Shown here: positions 46,891-57,908 of the stretch, in pieces | How the letters are laid out: the number at the start of each line of letters is the position of its first letter | Position numbering within the stretch: the stretch's first letter is position 1 | Assembly: GCF_016086655.4 (NCBI RefSeq) | Contig: NC_052143.2 | Location: forward strand, 26,055,886 to 26,119,885 | Source: Lepeophtheirus salmonis | Taxonomy: Eukaryota > Arthropoda > Copepoda > Siphonostomatoida > Caligidae | Reading direction: 5' to 3' | Length of the DNA: 64,000 bases | The notes under the pieces: model-generated | What the model was told of the DNA's origin: nothing | The model's database searches: none | What the model saw: only the letters and a program-made list of their open reading frames with translations | Translations under genes and position numbers: made by a program

Positions 46891-49166
46891 AGCTAATAGG
46901 ATATATTCTTTTAAAAAAATGTTAATTCAATGAAAATATAATTTAGTAGCTAGTCAAACTTTTTGTATACATTACGTCTAAATCAATGGACCATATATGT
47001 ATGTATTTAAAAAACAAATAAATCTTTGCTGAATATACATTTTTAAATCTTTGATAGTTTATCATTCCCTAATTTATGAAGACACATGATTGGTGCTTAC
47101 ATATATCATGTTTGTATGTTGTGAGTTTCATATCTTCATTACTATATATGGATATAAATAGATGTTTTATGGGGGAATAAAATATGTCCGCAATAGTTAT
47201 TTTTGAGTGAGTGGTCAAGGAATGGGACAAGTAAATACATCAACCAGATGTTGGAAAGTGTATTATTACTTATAAATTATTAACATGTTTTGTTTTTATA
47301 AACCAAAAAAGAAAGTCAGGACATCGTTACTTTTATAGTATCGACTTATTGTTGTGTACTTACAAGGTACATTAATACATAAAAAACATAATCATTTAAC
47401 TAAATTACTATTTAAAATTACTTCTGCTACATTTAAACCTTTATCATGAATGAAATGATATCATTAGCAAACAATAAATATTTTACAATCGACTTCATAA
47501 TGTCTAAGATATTGATATCTTGATACATTACATTTATCCCCAATCCCGAAAAAAAATAACTGCAGGATGTTCAAATTGAAACAATGATAGTAGGTACATT
47601 CAAATCAAGATTTTAGTACATCTCAATCTAGACAAACATGCATCCCATGCAACATAATATCGCCAAGTTTTAAATGGAAAAGCTCTAATGCATATACAGT
47701 ATTGATTGGACAAAAAGATATGTTTAGAAAGAAAACAATGATCAACCTCATGTTTATTGCATAAAGATTATTATTTGTAACCTCCATTCTCAAGAGCCTC
47801 CGATCTCTTCCTTGTATTTTGACTTGATTTATAAACACCACTTTGCGTAGGGGGAGTCCTTAAATTGCAAGTCCAAGTCGAGCTCATGTCCTTGAATATT
47901 TATCAAGTCCAGTTCGAGTTCTTAACCTTATATTAAGTTCATTTCAAGTCCATATTTATATGTACATAGGATCCATAGTCATAAATTCAGTTTATACTAG
48001 CTATCGAGTTCCAGCCGAGTCGCCAGTCTTAGTTATCAAGTCCAAGTCAAGTCTCAATCTTTGATAGTGAGATCAAAGTCGAATCACAAGTCTCTAGTCC
48101 AAGTCGAGATCCCTTTCTGTTACTTATCATTGAAAATGACAGTATGTTTGATTCTTGTGGATCTGGGATCTGTATACTATTTTGGTTAATACCTGTCTTT
48201 GTGTATTTTTTATCTGTATCTGATTAAGGGCCTTAATGGGCTTTGAATTTATCTACTGCTCTTTCTCCCCGTGTCAGACATATCATGAAGGCCTCACTTT
48301 TTCTCGACTTCCTGACTTTGTTGTGTAATACAACGACAAAAAATGATTAATTTGAGTACTAGGTTTGACAAATAATGTTTTTTTACTCCATCAAACAACA
48401 CAAAACCTAATATTGGGAAGTATAAGTTATCCTAATCTACCCTATTGTGTTGCTATTCCCTGCATCATGAATAAGATTCGAGTCCTATCAATAGGTAACA
48501 TAATTATGTAATATTTGAAGGCCTTCCGTTATTTTTTGGCTCTTCAAGATTCTCCTGAGAAAATCATGCATGGATCTCTCATGAATGTGTAAAAATGAAT
48601 GAATCATCATCCTCACTTCCATCCTTTCCGATGGATTCATTTCCTTTTTTCCCCTTCTTCTTTCTTTGCCTTGAGAAGAAATCAATCAGATTTCCCACCC
48701 GAAGTTTTTTATGTTTTTTACAAATCATCTTCAATTCATATTATTTCGAAACATGGAGGATTTATTTTTGTCAAAACGTATCACGATTAACATAAAGAGA
48801 GTATCACACTCAGAGTTAAGGGAAATAGCTATACATAATTCGTGAGTTTCTAAGTAATTTACATATTTTAACCCTTATTTAATGTCTTATCTGATTCATG
48901 AACTAATATATTTAATACTTGAAATTCTCATTTCCTTAATTCCTATTATATATTTTCTTTTTTTCATTGCTTATTCAAGCATCCTCACTCTTTGTTAGGA
49001 GAAAGAAGGCCATTATGTGTGTATTCTGTATACAGTAGGCATTGAATGCTAATTGTCTCACAAGGAAATTTCTATTTATACATATATAGGTATTAAGATC
49101 TCAATTTTTATTAGTGTAAATTACTTTTTTTTGGTCTTCTTTATCACCCTCCTCCAGCTAATAGTC
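46891..49166. other. AT-rich DNA with an AAGTCCAAGTC-type repeat patch
   Basis: It holds a patch of degenerate AAGTCCAAGTCGAGT-like repeats (47860-48115). A - strand frame at 47623-47841 contains a signal-peptide-like segment but has no homology and no supported splice sites. No gene is assigned. Confidence 0.4.
47860..48115. repeat. Degenerate short-motif repeat (AAGTCCAAGTCGAG-like)
   Basis: CAAGTCCAAGTCGAG, AAGTCCAGTTCGAG, TCAAGTCCAAGTCAAGTC and TAGTCCAAGTCGAG recur within 250 bp. The same motif appears singly near 43010 (GCGAGTCCAAGTCCAACTTG) and in looser form near 51345. This is an imperfect minisatellite. Confidence 0.55.
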
Positions 49167-49690
49167 AGGGGCGTCCACAGGATTATATTTTCGTGGGGGG
49201 TTTGCATTTTGGATTTTTTTTTTCCAAAAAAAAAAAGAAATCAAAAAATTGGAAAAAATTTCATAGCTTTCTCAAAAAAAAAAAAATGAATTTTTTCGAA
49301 AAAAAATTAAAATATTAAATTTCTTGGAAACAAAATTTAAAAATCCATACCCAAAAATAAATTTTTTGGAAATTTTTTTTTTTTTAAAGTTTTAAAATAT
49401 TAAATTTCCTTTAAAAAAATTCAAAAATCCATAGATATTCTCAAAAGATGAAATTTTTGAAAAAAAAAAAAATGAAGTATTAATTTTATTGGTGAAAAAT
49501 TCAAAAATCCGTAGATATTCAAAGAGAAATTAAATTTTTTATACATATATATATACAATATACAAAATATGAAACTTTTTTGGAAAAAAAAAATTAATGG
49601 CTTCCCAAAAAAATTGAATTTATCGAAAAAAGTTTAAGATATTGAATTTCCTGGGAAAAAAATTAAAGATATTAAATTTCTTGGAAATAA
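49167..49690 (-). repeat. Repeat family A, reverse-oriented copy
   Basis: The + strand starts CAGGGGCGTCCACAGGATTA, the closing end in reverse. It is followed by repeated blocks such as TCAAAAATCCATAGATATTC (complement of the GAATATCTATGGATTTTTGA unit) and long A-runs. The other end is degenerate. Confidence 0.6.
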
Positions 49691-49839
49691 CTAACTATTC
49701 ATCCCTCCATTCATCAAACATTTATATCTGTACATGTAAAGAATTAAACTTTTCATATAACCACGTATTATTTAATTAATAATTACAATAAAAGCATCTG
49801 TTGGCAATTACTAATAAAAAAATTTCAATTATTTTGGAG

Positions 49840-50149
49840 GTGCAGTTATTAGGTAACGGTCGTTTGGGTGAGTTGATGTGAGGGTTTCACTGATTTCTTT
49901 TTTTCAACATATTCTACTTGTAACCCAACACATTTCTCCCAGCGGAGTTAAATTCGGGATGTGTTACATCACTATGGGAAATGTGAAGAGTTTCAAGGAG
50001 ACGATGCTGAATAATGTATAAAAAAGTTTAGGATTGTTTCCCAAAAAAACGATCAGATCAACTCACTCAAACAACAATTATGTGAATAGCTTTTATTTAC
50101 GAGTGCTACCATCTTCATGTTCAGGTCAGAATCTTTTCAACCACCCTCG
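49840..50149 (+). mobile_element. Family D element fragment, copy 2
   Basis: The right end (GAGTGCTACCATCTTCATGT, then CCACCCTCG followed by TA) matches the right end of the 39.9-kb element. The interior shares ATCAACTCACTCAAAC and CAAGGAGACGATGCTGAA with it. The left end is not recognisable. Confidence 0.45.
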
Positions 50150-53100
50150 TATTTTTAGCAATTATAAGCATACTTTGTTTATATTTTTTAGTTGTGCTAT
50201 GAATTGATCCTAGGAAAAGATGAAGAATACGTAGACCCTTAATTTATTAATTGTAGCTTAGAAAATATGAATACGATGCACCAACTACTTGTAAGGTAGA
50301 GACTTAGAAAGAAGTTCGTCAACACAAAATAAATGATTACTTTTATTTTGTTTAATTTATGTATTATCTTCTATTTTTATTGATAAACTATATTGATTAA
50401 TCCTTTATTAAACCGACACTGATTAGGCCAACAGTCTTTTTCAAAAAAAAAAGCAAATATGGTCACTCTTGTCCAGGTAAGACACTGTTTGTACATGAGA
50501 GGGGCTCGTGGTTAGGACAAAATCTTTCAGAGACATGACTAGGTTTTTTCTTTGGGAGAGGTTGACTAGCTCATAATTATTTAGGTTTTAATTAATATTC
50601 TTGAGTATTCAAATCGAGGACATTATATTTTGAATATAAAGTCCAGTATCGACAGAATGATTTTTTGGGCCGTTTATATTTATGTGATAAAGAATAAAAT
50701 TAAATTGATTCAAGAATTATTTTGTGGTGATGCACGTCATATTGCATAATTAAGCTTGCACCATTTATTAAGGAAGATTAATTGACAGAACAATACCTGA
50801 TTTAGCTTGAGAAAACAGAATGATACAAAGATGGTACGTGCCATATATTGAGTCTAACATCTGTAACATACATTAAACATATATTGATTAATTATTATTA
50901 TATTTTTTTGATGCATAAATAGTATCTAGGGAGAAAAAGCATAAAATTATGACTCACAAGTTTAGTCAATACAGAGTTATTAATCGATTACGTTTTTAAT
51001 GTAAAACCATGTACGTTTATTTGATGCAATAGCAATGATTTTTCATAATTATATATTATAGTCAAATGTGACGAATCTGTTAATTTCCACAGTCCCTTTT
51101 CTGCGGCAGATGTTTGTTTTATTTAATAAAGCACATATACATGAAATAAAATAAAATGAGATGAATGTCTTTATTAATGGATATGTTTCTGTAACAACCA
51201 TTTTGCAGTAAGCTTAATTTTGGCTAATAATCTATTCATTGTATTTATGAGTACATATTGCAGCTCTCTTTACCATATTTCTAATATGATTTAGAAAAAT
51301 GCATTTGGTTTTTTAAATATCACATATAATGTGATATTTACCTACTTCCGAGTCTGATTTCACATTTGAGTACGGACTTTATCTCAAATCATGTTTTTAT
51401 GAACTTGAGTTCGGAAAATGAAGACTTGAAACAGGTTTGCAAGCCTTTTTTTAGAAGATATACATTTTCTCCGACAGCTTTGTTTGATAACATTTTAAAT
51501 CGATGGACGTTTTTTCAAAACATAAATATCTGATTTGATTTGGGGAAATAACATTTTTTAAAGGAAAGACGAAGTCTTTTTGTAGTATATTTTAGTAAAT
51601 TGTGCCCATGTTTCATTGAATTAAGTTTGTTTTATTTTTAAAATGACACAGCCCTAGCTTTGCTATATCTTTATAAATGAATTCGAGGAAAGTCCATCAA
51701 AATGACTCGAGCATTTATTAGGAGGGAGAAAATACTCTCATCCCGTAATGACAGGCTCTGCCCTAATAAAACAAAATAAGGGCCCGGTACAGGGTAGATT
51801 ATATAAAAATAATTCCGAATTTTTTTTTTTCTAAAGGTATTTGATTCAGAAATGTCTTTTCGAAATAAATATAATGGAAATATTAAATTTCTTAAAAAAG
51901 AGCATCTAAATATTAATTTTCTTTAAAAAATGTCATTCAAATATTAAGTTTCTTAAGAAAAGGTGCTTGAAAAATATCAAAACATCTATTAAATCCATTT
52001 GAAATTTAAAAAGTAAAGAAATAGGCTCCCACATTTATCATTACCCTGCGCTTATTCACAGTAAAACCAGACCTGATCATTGGTTTAGTTGGAGCTCACC
52101 AATTCATCTCTACTTCTTTGGAATATTGCAGGGGCTGCAGGGGGTGTTATGGAGAGGTTGTAGCTCTACCCAAATTGAATTTTAATAGTAAAAATTTAAC
52201 ATTTGAAATTTAGAAAAAAAAAATGATAATATTTGAAAAAAAAGAAGAAATGATAATATTTGAAATTAAAAAAAAAAAGAAATTAAATTTTTTTTTCCAA
52301 AAAGATATTATTTGAAATATTTTAATTTTTTGTGAATCCCTTTAGATTTTTGAATTTTTTTTCAAAAAAAAATTTTTTTTTTTGTAAATAGTTGTGTACT
52401 TCTGAAATTTTTTTTACAAAACTTTTATTTTTTGTTAATAGTTGTGGACTTTTGAATTTTTTTCCCAAATAATTTATTATTCTTTTTTTTCCAAAAAAAA
52501 TAAATTTTTACCGTAAAGCTGTGGAGTTTTGAATTTTTTTTCAAAACAATAATTATTTTAGATAGCTGTAAATTTAAAAAAAAAAATTCCAAAAATAGAT
52601 GTTTGAAATATAATTATAAAACTTATTTTTTAAATTTTTTTGTAAAAGTTTGTAATTTTTATCAAAAATATTTTAATTTTTCGATTATTTTACAGAAAAT
52701 TCCAATTTTTTGATTTTATTACAATTTTTTTTTTTTATGAATTGCTGTGGATTTAAAAAAAAATTCCCAAAAATATGAAATTTAATTTTTTTAAATTTTT
52801 CCAAACAATTTGAAATTTAATTTTTGAAATTTGATTACGAAAAATTGTACAAAAATGAAGCCCCCCCCCATAAAAGTATAATTCTGCGGACTCCCCTGTA
52901 TTATATAAACCTTTTCTATGGAGTTACAAAATAGGTATGAGAATTGTCAACCAAGCTGTGTGATGAAGGGAGTTGGGTGTCGTTCAACTTCAATGCATCA
53001 AACCGTGAGAAAATGTGTTCATTGAAGAAAAAAGACAACAAAACACAACTCCAACAACGCAACTACTTATACATGTACGACGTACGTCCATGTATATAAG

Positions 53101-53633
53101 CCAAGGTTCCTCTTTATATAATATTATGTACTATTTAGTCCATGAAGGAGTATGTATGTATATTATTTTAACATAAAAGGAAATTACAAGTAATGATTTT
53201 CTATTTTTAGTTTTGTACGGAATTATTTTTAAGATACTAGGTATATATTATGTTAGTCGTAAAAAAACACACACAGATAGATAGATAGCTGAAAGATATG
53301 AGTTTGTCTTCGTCTTCCACCCTTTTTTTATTTATTAAGTAGAAAAAAACTTAATTCCTATTGTGTATTTATTTTGTAAATGTCATTCTACTAATTAATT
53401 TCTATTCAAATACATATATTATGTACTATAGTACATTCAAAGCACACGGTTTAAATTAAAGAAAACATAAAACAACGATAAAATGAGAATATATATTGTA
53501 CATACAATATGTGTGGATGTACGTATGTTATTCTGGGGAATAATTGGAAATTTCTTCTTCTTGAATAAATTTTGTGGTTACATTTAAATTAAATGAAAGA
53601 AAAAGTGACGTTTTACATAGGATCATGAAGTAT
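50150..53633. other. Gene-poor AT-rich DNA
   Basis: It holds a family A copy (52125-52900) and a GATA microsatellite (about 53275-53290). GGTACAGGGTAGA at 51787 recurs inverted at 55658. No gene is recognised. Confidence 0.4.
52125..52900 (+). repeat. Repeat family A, longest copy
   Basis: It opens GCAGGGGCTGCAGGGGGTG and GGTTGTAGCTCTACCC. At least eight degenerate T-rich units follow (GTGAATCCCTTTAGATTTTT, GTAAATAGTTGTG, GTTAATAGTTGTGGAC and so on). It closes with a C-run, AAAAGTATAATTCTGCGGAC and TCCCCTG. At about 775 bp it is the largest copy, so copies differ mainly in unit number. Confidence 0.7.
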
Positions 53634-53634
53634 A

Positions 53635-54130
53635 CAGTCATTTCTTGACATACGAATTGAATTCTTTCCTTCATTGAGTTGCTAAGTTAAAGCAATTTAT
53701 CCAATAGAAATAATTTTCTAAGGTTTTTGATTTTTTTTTTGGTTTGAAATTGTGAAACTTTTTTATGTATTCAATGTGACTGACTAACTGTTCTTGCTGA
53801 TCATTATAAAAAATAAATAATTTTTTTGATATTATGAAACCTCTAAAATTAGATTTGTATTTTTTAACTATTTTTTTCAAAATTTCAATAAAAAGTCAAT
53901 AGTTCAACCCCAAAGGACATTTTATCAGGGTGTCCTTTTTCAATAAAATCGGAAACATCCTGCAATTTGGCTAAAACTTTTTTAATCTCCCTGTATTTCA
54001 CAATTTCCTCTAGTTGAACATCTTCCACTTCCCAAACGAGCTGTTGCAACTGTTTCAGCCGCTTAACTCTTCAATCGATAGCTTCTCCGGATGTCTTGTT
54101 CCGTTACTAACTCCTGGCCAGCTCTTATTT
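53635..54130 (-). pseudogene. pogo/Tigger-like transposon 3' end with transposase remnant
   Basis: At 53635 the + strand reads TACAGTCATTTCTTGACATA then CGAATTGAATTC. This has the layout of pogo/Tigger termini (CAGTC followed by an ACGAATT-type segment). On the - strand just inward, frames give KSWPGVSNGTRHPEKLSIEE and, in another frame, RVKRLKQLQQLVWEVEDVQL, then EEIVKYREIKKVLAKLQDVS. The latter is an amphipathic, coiled-coil-like stretch such as may follow a DDE domain. The opposite end was not found, and frameshifts are needed. The family call is tentative. Confidence 0.35.
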
Positions 54131-57100
54131 CAATAATAAATCGTATTCAGTTCAAATGTTTACTAAGAATATACCAAGTATAGTAGGACACTTGTATTTA
54201 AAGATATTACTGTATAGAATTAATTTCCTCTTGGATAAAAATTTGATGAATTAAAATAGTCGGATTGGGATGGATTCATTTTATGGCCGTATATTAACAA
54301 CTTCTAACACAAAAATTCCTAACATAATGAGAAATCTACATAATAATATTAAAAGATATGATAATAAAAAAATAGTTTTATGTTATAATCTTTATCTCTT
54401 AAAAATATGTACGTACACTCATTAGAATCATTTTAATGTAGGAGGAAGTTAAAAAAAACCAACATTTTTCAAAGGTGATGGAAATCAAGAATTTGATCTA
54501 TAATACATATTATATTGCATAGTAGTAAATACAATCAAATGGAATCTTCCGCAGGCATTTTAGACAAATCCATGTATTTGTTTGTATTCATATATGTACA
54601 TATGTATATTATGTAGTAGATATACCCTCTAGCACATCAAATGTACATGTCTATTGTATATGTATACCTATATATTAAAAAGTATGCAGTTTTATATATA
54701 GAAATGATCAAATTACTTTATAAGTTTAGAATCAATTTGGTGTGTGGGGAAGGTGTTTCTACGCCATCCCCTCTAACTAATAAGTAAACTCCCTCATTGT
54801 GCGTACATACCTACATAGGTATAAATGTATGTTGATTGAGTCCAATACATATTATTTATGTACATTGTAGATCATTATTTTGAGATTTGCAATCAAATAT
54901 TAGATACATCATATATCAACATGTAAAATATCGATACTAATAATTTCTAAGCGTAAGAAAAAGTAATTTGAGATACCCTTTAGACTGTAAATATTGAACG
55001 AAGTTGTTCAACAACCTCCTCTTTTGTATATTTTATATGTTTACTGTACAAGTTGCAACTTGTATAAGTCGATTGTTAAATCCGGATATAATAAAAATAT
55101 GCATATCTCAGATACTGATTTTTTTAATGCATAAAATACTTCCCATTCAAGAAAAATGAAGTAAAAATCCATAAATTCATAGGAATTCGTGAGAATGAAG
55201 ATTTCCACTGAGGGTTTTTCCTTTTTATAGATACAAATCGTAAGCTGGCGCCTACTTTTTTGTTCTTCAAATTTATTTTTACAATCATTTCACATTGCTT
55301 TTCAATTCATAAATATAATGAGTACACCCAAAAAACACTTACGCTTACAATAATCGATGATATGTCAAAAACAGGATCCAATCAAACACTAGTTGCCTCA
55401 AAATAGGGAGTTTTAAAAGTACTTTTTTAAACAAGTATCCAGAAAATGTGATTTTTTGGATACTTAGGAGATTTTAAAAACCCAGATATAGTCAACTTTT
55501 CATCTAAAAATATGTGTTTTCTTTAATACAGATTTGACTGAAACATCTAATAAAATCAACATCATTGTATTTGTATACAATGATCATAATTCTTAGTTCA
55601 CAAATTCGTAAGTTATAAACGACAAAGAGATATTGTCTACCCTGTACCGGTCTTATTTAATTACATAAATAACATCTAAGTACTTATCATTATTTGCCAT
55701 AATTCAATTTTTTTTAAATTACTCAAAAAAGATTTTAATAAACAGATAAATGAGTTTTTTATTTGACAAAAAAAAATTATATTATTCCTTGTAATTTTTA
55801 GTTAGTTTATTTTGAAGTATACTTAATTCAATTGCCGCTTCCAGTTGAAATCTATTTATTTATACATTATTAATAGTAACAATATGACATATTTTCATTT
55901 TTTAGGCATTCATTCAAATTGTACTATGTCACTTGTTTGTAGAATTTTAAAAAAATGGCTGTTATTTAACTATACAATGAATAAGTTTTCAAAAAAAAAA
56001 AAAGAAAAACCTGTTAAAGAACTAACTTCACATCATGAAAGGAAATTTGGAAGAAAAAAATCATTCTTTTTTGTTAAAACTCCGTGTTAAATTTTTTTGT
56101 CTCTTGCAAGATTAATCGTTCCTTTTCTCCTTTTATATTCATACGCATAATAGCATTTAATATTTATATACTTATTTGAAATATTTAATAAAAAGAGACT
56201 TGCATAATCAATACTTTATCATCCTCAAAGAAAGAATGATTTAAGTATTTACCTATGTATCTAATAAGTCTTCTTATTTAAAGAACGGACGGACCCACTT
56301 TTTCTCAGATCTGGGAAGGTTCGTATCTTTAGACGTATATACTCGAGTAAATTTTGGGTACCCAAACTGTTAGACTTGGATCCAAAACCGAAATTAAACA
56401 GATACTTATCTCGAATTTTATAAGCATTTTACACAAATTTCGGACCTAAAAAAAAGGATTAGATTAACAAGGGGGTGTCTGCAATACCCCCCCCCCCACA
56501 CACCCCCATTAAGTCATTTTTGTTTTTTACTAGAAAATTGAATTATTTAAATTTCAAAAAAAATAGTATTTTATTAACTATCAATTTTATTTGTTGTGAA
56601 TGCCTGTAGTTTTTTTTTCAAAAATTTTATTTTTGAAAAACTACTTTTTGAATTTGTTTTGTGAACAGCTGTGGATTTTTGAATTTTTTCCAAAAAATTT
56701 AATATTTGAAATTCAACGTTTAAACTTTTTTGGTTTTTTTATTTTCAAGAAAATCTCCCCCACCCCACCCCCAGAAACAAAATATAATCTTGCAAGCGCA
56801 ACTGATTAAAGTTACATTTTCACTGACTATGGATGCCGAAATAATAAATGATCAGATGTAATTACTATAAGAACATAATTATTATTCATTATTAATATTA
56901 TTATTGATATAATAGCATTGAACTCATCATTTCCTTTATTATATATCGTAACCTCTCATCCGAAAAGAAACTGAAAAAGCCAAAAATCAGTAAGTAGTTG
57001 GCCAATTACTCAACCTATAAAATTATTATCCAATAATAGTTGATAATTGTTCACCGCTTAATAAGAAATTAATCGCATCTAATCAATCAATGTTAAGTAC

Positions 57101-57156
57101 ACTGATTAGAAGAAAAGAAGAAGAAACTTCACCTGCGGATAACTTAATATAGTGTA
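54131..57156. other. Gene-poor AT-rich DNA
   Basis: It holds a family A copy (56470-56810). The small frame at 55845-56090 is Lys-rich and unrecognised. No gene is assigned. Confidence 0.4.
56470..56810 (+). repeat. Repeat family A copy
   Basis: It opens GGGGGTGTCTGCAATACC, then a long C-run, AAGTCATTTTTGTTTTTTAC and TAGAAAATTGAATT. One clear unit follows (GTGAACAGCTGTGGATTTTT) and a degenerate close (ATAATCTTGCAAGCGCAACTG). Confidence 0.6.
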
Positions 57157-57906
57157 CAGGTTTCGGAAGCAAAACGTGGACTGAATGACTGATTTTAGAA
57201 AAATGTCAATAACTTTATTTTTTGACAAATAATTTTAAATTTTTTTAACAAAACTTTGAGACACGACCTTTGTGAGCATGTTCATTCAATATGACCGCCC
57301 TCAGCAGCAATCACAGCCTCCACACGGCGGCAGAAAGCCTTGCAGGAGTTGATGATGAACTTTTCCGACAAGTTGTTCCACTCCTTCACAATGGCAGCCT
57401 TCAGGGAGTACACATTGGGGGAGATGTCCGATTAGTCTCCTTCTCCAAAGTGCCCCATCGAGTTCAAATCCGGCAAAGATGATTGTCCCTCGTCCACGTC
57501 AAACTCGTTAGAGAGGCGATTCATGGATTTTGTGGAGTCCTCTTTGATCTTCAGGTCCCCCAGAAACTCAGAATTCCTTTTCAAGGTTGTGTCTTACACT
57601 TCCTGCTTTCCTTGGGATGTATTTTCCATCCTTTTTCATATTGGCCACCTTGAAAATGAGGCTCCTTGAGCACTTCATAATGTCCATTATCTCTGCCACC
57701 TCAATATGGGTATCCAGAAGGTCTGAGATCCTCTCCATTTTTGCTTCTTGCTCACTCATGATGAAAGATTTGAGAAATGTTTATTGTTGCTTACTTAAGT
57801 AGAAAGCAAAGGAGATTCGGAATATGGAGTAAAAATCACAAAATATCTATATTTTAATTATATAATTAGCATTTATTAACAGTCCACGTTTTCCTTCAGA
57901 ACCCTG
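57157..57906 (-). mobile_element. Mariner-type element 3, internally deleted, TA target site
   Basis: The ends CAGGTTTCGGAAGCAAAACG (left) and, inverted, CAGGGTTCTGAAGGAAAACG (right), both continuing TGGACTG, form inverted repeats of about 27 bp flanked by TA (57155-57156 and 57907-57908). At 750 bp it is shorter than a full mariner (about 1.2-1.3 kb), so the catalytic middle is missing. Confidence 0.85.
57282..57759 (-). pseudogene. Internally deleted mariner transposase
   Basis: The N-terminal helix-turn-helix region reads MSEQEAKMERISDLLDTHIE then VAEIMDIMKCSRSLIFKVAN (57759-57568). It is followed, after the deletion and frameshifts, by the C-terminal part (YSLKAAIVKEWNNLSEKFII, NSCKAFCRRVEAVIAAEGGH, IE and stop). 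The FSDEK-type and QQDGAPAH-type catalytic blocks are absent. The C-terminus is close in pattern to mariner elements 2 and 4 here. Confidence 0.75.
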
Positions 57907-57908
57907 TA

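Noticed and set aside
47623..47841. Candidate signal-peptide exon of the MOXD1-like gene
   Set aside because: A hydrophobic start with an AxA-like VYA site is present. However, the following residues do not match a DOMON start, no phase 0 donor fits, and it is 13 kb away.
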